Assembly: GCA_028673005.1 (NCBI GenBank)
Contig: CM054112.1
Span: 26,755,124-26,819,123, forward strand
Direction of reading: 5' to 3'
Length of the DNA: 64,000 bases
Source: Tanypteryx hageni
Lineage: Eukaryota > Arthropoda > Insecta > Odonata > Petaluridae
Made by a program: the position numbers and the translations under genes. Of this stretch, positions 46,319-57,361 are shown piece after piece. Under the pieces are notes generated by a model, which was not told the origin of the DNA, did no database searches, and was given only the letters and a program-made list of their open reading frames with translations. How positions within the stretch are numbered: position 1 is the first letter of the stretch; each line of letters begins with the position of its first letter.

Positions 46319-46606
46319 CTTTCTCGGCCTCCTCCTTGGGGGCTTCCAGCTCTTCTCCCCGGATTCCCCGTTGTAGAAGAACGTCCTCCCGGAAGCGTCG
46401 CAGTACTCGGCCCATCCGTTGGACAGGTGTCGAACGGGAGGCTGGTTCGGAGGAGGGGAGGGAGGAGGCAGGAGGGAAGAGGTGTGGGAGGGGACTGGGA
46501 GCGAGAAGGGGGCGGGGGGTGGTGACGGAGGTGGGGGAGGAGGAGGCGGAGGAGGGAGCCGAGGAGGAAGGGGCGGGGGAGAGGGGGCGGTGAGCGGAGG
46601 CGTTGG
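46319..46606 (-). CDS. Probable exon: proline-rich stretch plus WW domain (RhoGAP-like gene)
   Basis: On the minus strand, CCACCCCCACCCTAG|CCAACG is a plausible acceptor and CCGAGAAAG|GTCGGC a possible but weak donor. They enclose 288 bp, exactly 96 codons in phase 0, matching the phase of the exon at 38923-38765. Residues 1-60 are proline-rich. Residues 64-90 read GWAEYCDASGRTFFYNGESG then EKSWKPP, a complete WW domain: Trp65 and Trp87 spaced 22 residues, an aromatic FFY core, a basic tail RRRPRK. WW domains bind proline-rich ligands. A CCGCAG acceptor lies further upstream (46719), but that frame meets the TAG at 46609-46607. In ARHGAP27-type RhoGAPs a WW of this kind precedes the module found in the downstream exon (recalled). 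The other long frames here are artefacts of G/C-rich DNA. Confidence 0.6.
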
Positions 46607-47556
46607 CTAGGGTGGGGGTGGAGGGGGAGGAACGGGTCCGGAGGGGCGAAGAGGGGGCCCGGAGACGGGGGAGGGTGGTGGTCGGAGCCAAGAGGGTGGA
46701 GGTGGAATGAGCAGCCACCTGCGGACAAACAGAACAGAGATTTTTAAAAAAACATGTTTGTCGAGCGACGAAAAAAATTACGCCATGCACTAAAAATAAT
46801 TGGACATTTCAAACGACAAGGGAATAGGTACATGCACGGGAGTAATTCAAGGGATGAAAAATAGGTGGATTCAACATCGAACGAAACAAGGTATCTCATC
46901 CCGCATGCAACGGAAAAGCCTCAGAGGTTGTTTAGGGGTGGAACAATGCACGGCATTATTCTATGAGAGCTAATCCACCTATTCCAAAAATAAATGTGAA
47001 AGCGTGCTATTTTTACCCGTAATTTTCTTTGCTCTTCAAGGTGATTAATTAATTTTAACGTCTCTATTAGAGAGAAAAGTTGTTTTGACACAAACGCCTA
47101 TTAAATTCCAAATATAATTTAACTTCGACGCGACAATGTTTCTTTTTTATAACGAATATTTGGACTTGGACATATTTAAGTGAAAAACTTAGGTGAAAAA
47201 GTGTTCCACCACGATGATTCAGATTTACAGCTCAACAAACCAATCGATAAAGTTCCCGCTATCAATAATTGTTCATTAATCATCGACTTATTTACATTAG
47301 ATGAAAATTACGATAAGCCATTAACAATGAGGAATATAATGCTTGTGGCAGGATTTTAACACTCTCCAATAAGCGTCATGAAGTAGACACTGCCTATCCT
47401 TATTTAATGTCCTCGAGTGCAGTTGCTAATAAACGAATACAAGGGACATTTTGAATTGGAAATTAGTCGAGATAGGCGTCCTCAGGATATATAAAAAACC
47501 GATTACTGTGTCGAAGATTTTTTTCGCTTCAAGATATATCGATTTAAAATGTTTCC
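46607..47556. other. Probable intron
   Basis: The G-rich coding composition fades by about 46700. Beyond this it is AT-rich with nothing recognised. Confidence 0.4.
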
Positions 47557-47564
47557 CTTTAATG

Positions 47565-48033
47565 CAAGGATCTCAAACTCGCGGCCCGCGTGGTACATTT
47601 ATGCGGCCCGCGAAGTCAGTTATTTCATACTACACGGCTAAACGTTTTTCTTATAGCATATTTCACGCAAATCGTTGTAATAATCTAAGAAATTTAAGAA
47701 GTGAATTGAATCAGAACTTTTACAATATACTCCGTTTATAGCTCATTCCCATTTATAAAAACCCTCCATAGTTGGGGTATATATGAATGTTCTCCCCGCT
47801 GACGGCGTGTTTCTTTGGTTTCCCAGGAACCAAACCGTCGAAGCCCAATGTAGTATTTCCATAATGAATGGCATTTAAGAGAGCATCGCAGGGTTGGGGC
47901 GATTTGTCCCCTTGTAGAATGGGAGAGCGAATGTCCAAAGAATATGAAACAATGTCAGGAATGGGAAAGTTTGAAATGCGGCCCGTGGCTTTGGGACATT
48001 GTTTTAATGCGGCTCGCGAGTTTTAGACCCCTG
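47565..48033. mobile_element. 469-bp hAT (Charlie-type) MITE
   Basis: Its ends, CAAGGATCTCAAACTCGCGG and GCGAGTTTTAGACCCCTG, are inverted repeats with GCGGCCCGCG-type inner motifs. CTTTAATG (47557-47564) and CTTTAACG (48034-48041) form an 8-bp duplication (7 of 8). GCGGCCCG boxes recur at 47580-47612 and 47979-48015, as in Charlie elements. Confidence 0.9.
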
Positions 48034-48041
48034 CTTTAACG

Positions 48042-51000
48042 GGATGGAAGCAGAGCCAAGTAAGTAGTGGATAACTAAGGAGTGTTACTGCTTAAAGTTG
48101 CTTAAAATACCGCTCACATTCTAATGCAATCCTGATAACGTCGAGGGCTACCAGCAAGGTTTACTTGCAAGTATTGCTTAACAATTCATGTACAAAGTTC
48201 CTACCAAGTTACCGACCAAAATACCTGTAAATCTGTACCGTAGTTATATATTTTCGAGAACTTCATACAAAAACTTTTGCAAACGGGAGATCATATAATA
48301 AAGATTTGTCTGGTCTGATCATATTTAAATTTCCTTAACATTGAAAACCACTCAATTTTTCATGGCTACCGTTAGCCGGTTTTACATCTCGATTTTGACA
48401 CTTTAAAGGATGCATCTTTAAAATGTATTCCGCTGGTTTCTTCTGCCGCTATTTGGCATTCCAATTTAAGCGAGTTTGCACGGAATGACAAGACGGTAGG
48501 GCAGAATCGTTTTTATCGGATCGTTTGAAGAACCGAATGCGCAAAACCGCATTCCATTGTCGCCCCACACGCGCAAACACTCGTCACGGCGCCGCAGTGC
48601 CATCGTCACATGACGTAAGACTATTTCAAGCCCTTGAATATACCCCGTCGATGGCAGCCACTCGAGCACGCACACCTTGTCTCCGCCGCCTTCGCCCCGC
48701 GGGGAAAAAAAAGAAAGACGAAACGCGACGTAAAAAGAAGTCGAAGCTCTCTATCTTCAGCGATGCAGGCTGTAACTTTTTCTTATCGACGCACGCACCC
48801 AAAAAGGAAGCTACGAGAAGGTGACAAGGTTTGGCGAGAAAACGAACACACGCCGCCTGAGGAGGGTAATTTGAAATGAAGAGATTAAAATTGCCCTCGT
48901 TGACGCAATGGATGGTATCGTTTTTTCCTAAGCAATGCACCGAAAATTCTCATTCGCGACCATTACGAAAATCGTGAGTATCCCAACATTCTATGAAAAA
49001 AGAAATGAATTTTTACATATCTCTTTGGCGGTGGGAAATTGACCCTCTCAATATATAAGCGACTTTCCATTCTCGAAGGTCAGCATCATATAATTCATTG
49101 CCGCAAAAAAAACATCGCTTCAAGACTGAATTTTCTCCAAAATCAGCACCTCTCGCGGGAAAAATGTCTAATTCGATGAAACTTCAGTTTTGTTCAAACG
49201 AGTTTCAACAAAAAAAGAATTTTCAGAAAATTCCAGAAATTTAAATTTAATGATAAAGGTTCAAAGGATATAAACTAATATAATAATATAAACAATGGCA
49301 TCGACATATTTATTTTGAGAAATTCCAATAAAAATAAAAGGTCGCGTAATATCCCCTTTGCTAGCTACGTAGTAGCAAAGACCTTGCGTGGCGCTCTCCC
49401 CCTCGAGACACACAAAGAGAGAAACGGCAGCCCCCATTTTTCCCCCATTCGCACATCCTTCGCTATCTCATTGCCACCGGCGGCCGTTGCGCACTTTCCC
49501 ACTCCCACCCCTTCCCCTCCCCTTCGCCCCTCTCCCCCGCAATTCCCTCCTCCCTCTCTCTTCTCACCCTCGCTCCCGTCAAAACTGTGCGCTCTTTCCC
49601 TCCACATCATGGCGTTTCTATAAAATAGCGACGGAGGATTGCGGCGGAGTGCAGAGCACGTGGTGATTGTTTTAAGTTCCCACTTTACTTACGCTCAATA
49701 CATGGATATAAGGATACAATGGAACGTCTACTAAGTATAGTTTTTAGATTATTCGAAGAAGATAGTTTTTCCGTTGGTATCCCTAATCGTTGACTTGAAG
49801 TTCAACAACATTAATTTTCTATATCAAATGTACCTAGCGTGCCTTTAAATTGCAATGAAAAAAGTAAATAAAGCCAGCAACCTTAGCCTCCGCGCTAAAT
49901 ACTGGGTTGTCAGTCTTGTTAACAAAGAGTTTACACAAGTCCTCAAAAACTTTTGATTTATTTTTCCAAATAACGGCAGAGCGTTGGAGGATAATTACAA
50001 AAACACACATTTTTCAATTAGTGTTCCGTTTTTTCACTTTGAAATATTAATCTGCGTTGTGTGTGGGATAAAACAAGTTAACTTCAGAAAATTAAAGAAA
50101 AAAATGAAATTGTTTGGCTAAAATTCTGAAATACAAATTTATATTGTATTATTATATATTTAGCGACAATTTGCCATAAAATATAAGCCTTTTTTCGGAC
50201 ATACCTAAATATTTCTTATAATGATGAAAAATCTGCAAAAGCAACTCATGCGCTGAGTAGTAATTAAAATTGTACTATTTTGGTGGTTGTTGCATACAAA
50301 AATTACTACGCAGTTCGGCTGGTGGACGGTCCCATACTAAATGGAAAGGAATAATCAACTCGGGCTAACTTTAGCTCTGAGAGCCAAGAAAAATTAGAGT
50401 GGGTCAGCTCCAAAAAGGTTTTTGTTGTCCGTAAATGAAACTAGCCGAACCTTTAGATTCTGAATTTCATTTATGTACCACGTCCTCTTTAAGTTCATCT
50501 CACAAAATCGAAACTTTTACCATATCAAATTAGTTTTAAATTTTCCTGCGAAATTCTAAAAGTAAAACTTTAGATATTATTCAATTAAAATTCCAGTTAA
50601 TAACAATAATATTATGAACAAAAACAAAAAATGATGTCTTTCATTGTTTTCTTTTAAGATATGTTCATTCCTTGAATGAACGGATTGAGATCAAAATAAA
50701 AGTCCTAGAGAATCATATTATATCGTTAGTGCTTTGTTTATTACTTCGTGAAAAGATCAAATTGTCATGATATCCAATAACATAAACACAAGTTCCCAGT
50801 TTTTCATCAAAGGAACAAAAATGCTACCTGGAGTGGTACATTTTTGCTATAGCTTCCATTTTCGGCCAATAAAATAACGATTCCTTATTTTCAGACGAAA
50901 AGAGATAAGTAATAATCACCATCACTTAACGCCTCCCAAGTGGTTGGAACTGCTTTTTAAAAGAATTTTGATCCGTTTCATTCATCGAACGCGCATAAGG

Positions 51001-51069
51001 CCGTATTCTGACGCAGGACTCGGATTTATGTAATTTCACGAAGCGTCGCTGCGTTAGCACCCGCGCTGC
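48042..51069. other. Non-coding stretch
   Basis: A CpG-containing balanced patch at 48480-48880 holds GTCACATGACGTAAG (about 48604), E-box/CRE-like; it could be regulatory but nothing confirms it. A C/T-rich tract lies at 49490-49610. The rest is AT-rich. No gene supported. Confidence 0.35.
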
Positions 51070-51074
51070 CGTAT

Positions 51075-51660
51075 AAATGGCACGGGGAGAGGGTAGGCGA
51101 GGGGGAGGTAAGGGAAAAGGGAAGGAGGTAGGTGAAGGAGGGGGAGGGAGGAAGGGGAGAAGGAAGTGGTGGGAGTAGAGGAGGGGGTAGAGGAAGACAG
51201 TGGAGGGAGATAGATATGGGAAGGAAGGGGAGAGGGTGGGAGAGGGGTAGGGGAGAGGGGTAGGGGAGAGGGTAGCTGAGAGGGTGGGATAGGGTAGGTG
51301 AGAGGGTGGGAGAGGGTAGGGAGAGGGTGGGAGAGGGTAGGGGAGAGGGTGGGAGAGGGGTAGGGGAGAGGGTGGGAGAGGGGTAGGGGAGAGGGTGGGA
51401 GAGGGGTAGGGGAGAGGGGTAGGGAGAGGGTGGGAGAGGGGTAGGGGAGAGGGTGGGAGAGGGGTAGGGAGAGGGTGGGAGAGGGGTAGGGAGAGGGTGG
51501 GAGAGGGGTAGGGGAGAGGGTGGGAGAGGGGTAGGGGAGAGGGTGGGAGAGGGGTAGAGGAGAGGGTGGGAGAGGGGTAGGGGAGAGGGTGGGAGAGGGT
51601 GGGAGAGGGTAGGGGAGTGGAAAGGGGAGGGGAAGAATGTAGGGGAGGGGGCGAAACTCG
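51075..51660. repeat. G-rich GGGAGAGGGGTAGG minisatellite
   Basis: The core at 51225-51615 is built of GTGGGAGAGGGGTAGGGGAG-type units, about 20-22 bp and near-perfect, repeated roughly 18 times. Shorter GTAGGGAGAG and GGTAGCTGAGAG variants sit at the left. G-runs of 3-4 every few bases make this strand a strong G-quadruplex candidate. The 209-257-codon proline/serine-rich open frames on the minus strand are by-products. Confidence 0.95.
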
Positions 51661-51814
51661 AATCGAGCAAGGACCTCCCCCACGTAGAGGACACAACAAC
51701 GAAAACCTACCTCCCCTCCTCTTTCTCTTCTAATGATTCACTTCCGCCTTCCCCTTTCCACAGCCTACTTCTAATTCTCCCGTTCATTCCCTGCGCCGCT
51801 TCCAAAGACTCGCA

Positions 51815-52250
51815 AGGACTTGGTGGGAAGGAGGGAGAGAGAGAGATATAGAGAGAAGTATATACAGGATTAGAGAAAAAACCGTATAGAGTGGGTGGGT
51901 TAGAGCAAGGGAGAGGGTTTTGATGGAGAGTGGGAGGAAGAAATTAGATGAGTAAGATAAAGAAGAAAATGATAAGGAAGAGGGAGAAATGAAAAAGGAA
52001 AGAAAATTGTAGAGAAAGAGAAATAAGATTGAGAGATGAAGAGGAATGAAGGGTGAGATAGAACGAAGGAAAGCGTGAGTGAATGATAGAGAAAGAAAGA
52101 GGGGGTGAGAGAGAGGAAAAGGCGGTGGGAGAGATAAAGAGGGAGTGAGAGATAAAGAGGGAGTGAGAAAGAGAGATAGGGAATGAGGGAGAGAAAGAGG
52201 GGATGAGAGAGAGAGAGACAGGGAGTGAGGGAGAGAAAGAGGGGGTGAAT
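51815..52250. repeat. Purine tract with GAGGGAGTGAGAGA units
   Basis: A/G-rich, with GAGAGATAAAGAGGGAGTGA units repeated at about 52125-52250. Confidence 0.8.
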
Positions 52251-53246
52251 GCCTCCTTCTGAAAATATCATTCGCACGATTAGGATGTTTAATGCAACCT
52301 CGCTAGCATAAACATGTGTTCGGCTCAGGATGAAAACGTGCTACAATTCATAATCTGACCAAGGGCTTCATTTGAAAAACTAAACGACCAAATAAAGTTT
52401 TTTTATGGTTGTCAAGGACAACAAGTGAATATTTCGCGCTTATAGTTTTTGGTGCCGTATAAAAAAGGAAAATCTTACTGTGTTTTAAAGTAAGTTGCGT
52501 CAGATTTCAGGGGATGTTTCAGTGAGAAACTTACTTTCCATGTAAGAATGATATCTGTATCTATTTGCCACAATCGCATCGATAAAGAACAGTTTTTATC
52601 TGTGGATAAAAGAAAGAACTTCTATGTGAAAAAGTGATTAATTACGTTTAATATAAGTTTACGGGATTGACAACAACAGAGTTTTAATGCCTCAATATAC
52701 ATTAGATTTTGATTCTTGCGCAAAAATTGTTTATTCGAGCGTAATATATACTGCCTACACAATAAATAATTTTGCAATATCAATAACGACAATAAGGGTG
52801 TGACGTATCGCCAATAAAAGAGAGAAAACCCTCATCGCAAATGCAATCTGGGAACTGTGTCGTCAAGTATGAGAAACACCGGCTTTGCAGAAAGCAAGCC
52901 TATGCCTCTTTGGGAGCGTTGGTGAATCAAAGTAGCCATCGTAATACCTACCTTCAAGTAACACTGCATTTATAAGAATTGGCCTAAAAGTAAAACTACC
53001 AGCTTTTTATAGCATTTAGAACCGTATTATTAATAATATGTTTCTCATTCACTACGATTTAAGTCTTCAACGTATCCCGTTACTATAAAACAAATAATTA
53101 CGTAGGTACATGAAAACAAGTATTAATCTCGTACTCAAGTTTCGGATTATTAGCCGGCCGATATATACAAAACCAGCTGAATGGCCATTTACTTAATTAC
53201 CGAGCTCAGCTTGTATAGATCCCATAATAATAAATTACATATAAGC
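52251..53246. other. Non-coding stretch
   Basis: AT-rich with nothing recognised. Confidence 0.4.
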
Positions 53247-53254
53247 AAAAAACT

Positions 53255-53953
53255 CTGATGTGGCCACCACATGACTTTCTCCATACCTGTAATATTTCTA
53301 AAAATTCCAAATAGGTTACATACTAATAAATATTTTAAGAAACTGCGAGAAAATTTTAGACTTTACAAAGAACAGAAATAAACTCAAACCATAGCCTTCT
53401 GATATTGGATATAGCCACAAAGCTCCAACAATTAAGAAAAGAAAAATGAGCGTTACTAAGACGTAACTAAGCGTCAATTCTCAACAATAGTCGTCGATAG
53501 GTGGCTTGGTGGTGGCAGCTAAAAATATAATATAACTCTTAGACAATGCACTATATGGAAAAATGTTTCAAACAAAGGTTGTAGAAAATTAAATATATTT
53601 CCTGCAACTTTTATTCCAGTACATTTTTACATTTATCAAATATTAAAGCAAATATTTCAAAATAACCGATGTGACAAGAGTAAACACCCACTTCCGGTTG
53701 ACCGATTTTTACCAAAAACTAATCAGTTCTTCTGACTTCTATAAAAATGTTGAATATAAAATTTCGCGTTGACTTGATTAATAGTTTTTGAGTTGGAGCA
53801 CCCACCCACAAAAAAGTTGTCACACACACAGACAGACATCTTCGAGAAAATGGTCAAAACGAGTTCAGGGGACCTCAAAACGTGTATTTCCGTTGAAATC
53901 TCGAAATCGATTTTTTTCACGAAAACAATACTTTCCCCTATGTATGGAGAAAG
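53255..53953 (-). mobile_element. MITE family C, copy 3
   Basis: A 699-bp copy, opposite in orientation to copies 1 and 2, beginning (plus strand) with CTGATGTGGCCACCACATGA and ending TATGGAGAAAG. AAAAAACT (53247-53254) and TGAAAACT (53954-53961) are a probable 8-bp duplication (6 of 8). It is closely similar to copy 2. Confidence 0.85.
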
Positions 53954-53961
53954 TGAAAACT

Positions 53962-56797
53962 GAGACGACTGCATGAATCTATGGTAGTTCATCAAACGCA
54001 GATTCTGATGAGAACCACATCAAAGTCTGGCGAAGCGAATTTGGAGAGCAACCTCTTTGCAGGCGAAATGCGCATATGGTTTACGCAGCTGTTCTATGCG
54101 AGTTGCGTATGCTATTTAACGTGTACCTTAAAGAGGTAACTTTGAAAAAAAAAGTGGCTTCCAAAGAATTTTAGCGGAGCGATACAAAAATTACCAGGAG
54201 TTCTAAGAACGGAACGTCGCATAAGGGTAGGGCTAATGACGCAGCAAATATGAAGTGGTCACGTGATCATACGGCGGGTGGCGTCCCTGCTTCCATCATC
54301 CATAACTACAAACTCTCATCAAACCACGAACGCACTCGAACCAGACTCCATCTCTCTTATCAATCGCTGCAATTACGCTACACATTTTAAAGTTCAATCG
54401 CAGACTGCCTCTTTGCCAGCATCCTCCGAATCAAATCTCCCTCCCTATCTATCTCTCTCTTTCCCTTCATCTCTCTCCCTCCCTCCGTCTCACCCCCTCC
54501 AGATTGATTACATCGGGTCTCGAGATAAGATCGCAGCCGCGGATTCCATTATCCTTTCTCCGACCTCATGAAAAAATAAAAGAGAAAAACATTTCCAAAC
54601 CCGACGCCAACGTCTTTCTTCAGACATATCGAGAGACGCCGCTAAAAATAGTTTACATACCGTCAAAAAGAGTACAAATCTTGAGAATTTTGAATCGAGA
54701 GAATGCGATTTTGAGTACCATTTTTCACTATTTTAATCGTGCAATGTTTTATAGCAATAGCTATACGACTGGTGCTCTCGGCATGATGACGATGACAAAA
54801 AGGGTACCCCACACCGATGAAAGATCCTGTAGCACGTTTCTCAATGCCCAATATCATAATAAATGGAAGCTATATTTTATACCGAATAAGTATCCAGAGC
54901 GCAAAAAATACGAATTGCACGGAAGATTCATAACATGTGTAATTTGACATTTTTCACCCACGCAAAAAAACCGAAAAATGTTTAAAAACAAAAATGAACA
55001 TATATACATATAACAATAGCGCGTTTTAATCAATCGAAAAAAGCAAGTCAACGGAGGAAGAAAACAAAAAGAGTAAATATGTGCCACCGAGGGAGAAAAG
55101 AGAAGAAATCAAAATTTGCAATTCTCGCACTTTGTCTGGGACGTGAATCGCAGATTTCTGAGCAGTAATCGATAGCGTAATATGGAGATTTAAGCGGTGC
55201 AAAGTCTTAAATTCAATTCTTATACACAAGTTAAATTCAACATGCCACCGTCGTCACAATTGCATTGGTAACGTCTAAGCTTCGCAATGCGCTTTCCCTT
55301 CTGGACTTTTGCCTGAAATGTGAAAGTGATGCGAATATCTCTCGATTTCATTTTCGTTCACGTATAGCCCGCATCCTTCAAGATGCTTGAAATTAAACAT
55401 CCCATAATTTTCCGCTTTTTAACATTTTAAATTATTAAAAAATAGCGTGTTATTTGTTAGCACGTAATAATCGCCGGAGACCCTTTATCCCACGGATCAC
55501 TGCGGTCCTACCGCAAGAGTTCTTGCGGTGACCGCACCTACAGCTTTGTTAATTGATCGCAGCTGAAATGAGGCTTCCCTCTCGCTAACGCAACTCGAAT
55601 TCTTTCTTCTGCACGAATGCATTAAACATTCCATCCGCATAATTCTTTCGGCGCTGTTCCACTTGACCGAGTCCACGACGCGAAATCGTCCAGTCGGCGT
55701 TCCAACAATGCAGCGGTTTTTACCACAAGTTGTGCATCGGAAATTTTCGAATCCAAACTCATAAGTTTAGCATGTCGTTTTAATTGCTATGACAACCTCG
55801 GCGTCTACATGTTCTCTCCTGCAAATAAAGGACGAACGCAGAGCGCTTTAGACTGATCAACAGCTCAATATTATGCAACATAAGCTACATAATTTAATCA
55901 CTGTTTGTATATTTTAAAATAAATATAAGATAAGCAACAAAGAAAGTTTAAGATAAAACTTAGAGAGAAAGACGATTTAAATATGACTTTATATAATGGC
56001 TACGTAAACAATAAAATGTTACGACTGCGTTTATATTATACTTGTAAGTATATTTTCCTTGCTTCTGAATGCGCCATGAAATTAAACGAAACAGTTTTAA
56101 ATGAGATATTGTAATATGATACGTAACATGACTATCGAGCGATCGATTTTCATACTATTTCCAAACGCGAATGTTCAGCAATTTCGTGGTTACTTTCAGT
56201 GTTCAATGATAGAAAAATACCATTTCGGTTAAACATAAAGACATTTCACTGAGAGAGAGAGATAGATAGATATACGTCTTTATGATTGAGACTAAACAGT
56301 CTCCTCTTCCATTTAACCCACTGTCAATTACATACAATTAGATAGTAAATAGTAATAAAATTAAACTAAAAGGTTACATAAAATAAAAAGCAATATAAAA
56401 TACAATGAAATGTATAGGATAGTATAGGATTTAAAAACAGATGGGTAATTGTTGCTGTTGTCGGGAAAAACTGGGGAAGATAATGAGAGAGAGAGTTATA
56501 AAGGCGGTACTAAGAGATTTCTCCTGCAAGCGCATTCAAAATGCCGCATGGACATAAAGCCGCCGAACGGAGAACACACACGCATTCCTTATCACATAAC
56601 CGACAAACTTTTCATCAAAAATTTTCCATTTTTCATGTTTACAAGATCTCTCTTTAAAGATTATTTTCGGTAATAACCGGCTCACAAAATAGGCCAACAT
56701 AGTCAATGTTTGCCCCAATATTCCGTAAGCGAAATAGGTGAGGTGTTTATAAGGGCGTCGAAAATTGTGTCATTAGCGCCACGAGTGCATAAAAATT
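53962..56797. other. Non-coding stretch
   Basis: Balanced patch at 54240-54560 with a pyrimidine tract at 54435-54500. (GA)n/(TAGA)n lies at 56250-56275. An unusually good hairpin at 55501-55536 is listed separately. The 147-codon open frame at 54504-54947 (+) shows no domain and is not called. Confidence 0.35.
55501..55536. repeat. 16-bp stem hairpin
   Basis: TGCGGTC-ct-ACCGCAAGA and TCTTGCGGT-GACCGCA pair along 16 bp with a 2-base bulge and a 2-base loop. ACCGCA follows within the same motif. This is far too regular for chance in this composition. The function is unknown. Confidence 0.8.
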
Positions 56798-56805
56798 GTG
56801 TAAGG

Positions 56806-57353
56806 CAGTGGTTTCCAAAGCAGCAACATTTCAAAGATAAACAGAATTCCTCGGCATCCCCCACCTTGATACGAGATTTTATAGTCATACATACGGATAT
56901 CGCAACACTTTGATGCATACATTTGTTGGCACTACATCAGTGGTGGGCAACCTTTTCTTCGTGGTGGGCCGCATTGGTGTTTGCGAATTCATCGGCGGGC
57001 CGCATTGCAAGTTGTCAATGCTTAGACTTTAACTCTGACGTTAACTAGAGCTCCTGAGATGAAAATCATTGAAAATAAAGTCTAAATTAGGTCTTTATGG
57101 TTAACATTTCAACATCAAGTGTTTAATTGTCGCAATTTGAATGTATGAAATACGAATTTATGCGAAATATTTTTTTAATCAGAACTTCGCGGGACGTAAG
57201 TTGCTCACCACTGCACTACATCATCAATTTATTAGAGGAAAATCATTTCCCTATTTACCAATCAACATTTCCAAATCTTTGAGTAATTTAGTCAACAAAG
57301 TGTTTCGCGGCACTCCAAACAATCAGCTGCTGCACCCAGTTTGATAAACACTG
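56806..57353. mobile_element. hAT MITE, host of a nested hAT MITE
   Basis: It starts CAGTGGTTTCCAAAG and ends CAGTTTGATAAACACTG (imperfect inverted repeats). GTGTTTCGCGGCACTCC near the right end is typical of hAT MITEs. The flanks GTGTAAGG and CTGTAGGA match weakly (5 of 8). It is interrupted at 56938-57213 by a second hAT. Confidence 0.65.
56938..57213. mobile_element. 276-bp hAT MITE, nested
   Basis: Its ends, CAGTGGTGGGCAAC and GTTGCTCACCACTG, are inverted repeats, with GGCCGCATTG boxes inside. A perfect 8-bp duplication, CACTACAT, lies at 56930-56937 and 57214-57221. It is younger than the surrounding element. Confidence 0.92.
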
Positions 57354-57361
57354 CTGTAGGA

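Noticed and set aside
46129..46790. 199- and 176-codon proteins in the other two minus frames
   Set aside because: They lack the WW domain, which lies in the third frame; they are open only because of the GC-rich low-complexity composition.
50926..51699. 257-codon proline-rich protein
   Set aside because: All three minus frames are open over the G-rich minisatellite and give similar Pro/Ser/Leu runs.
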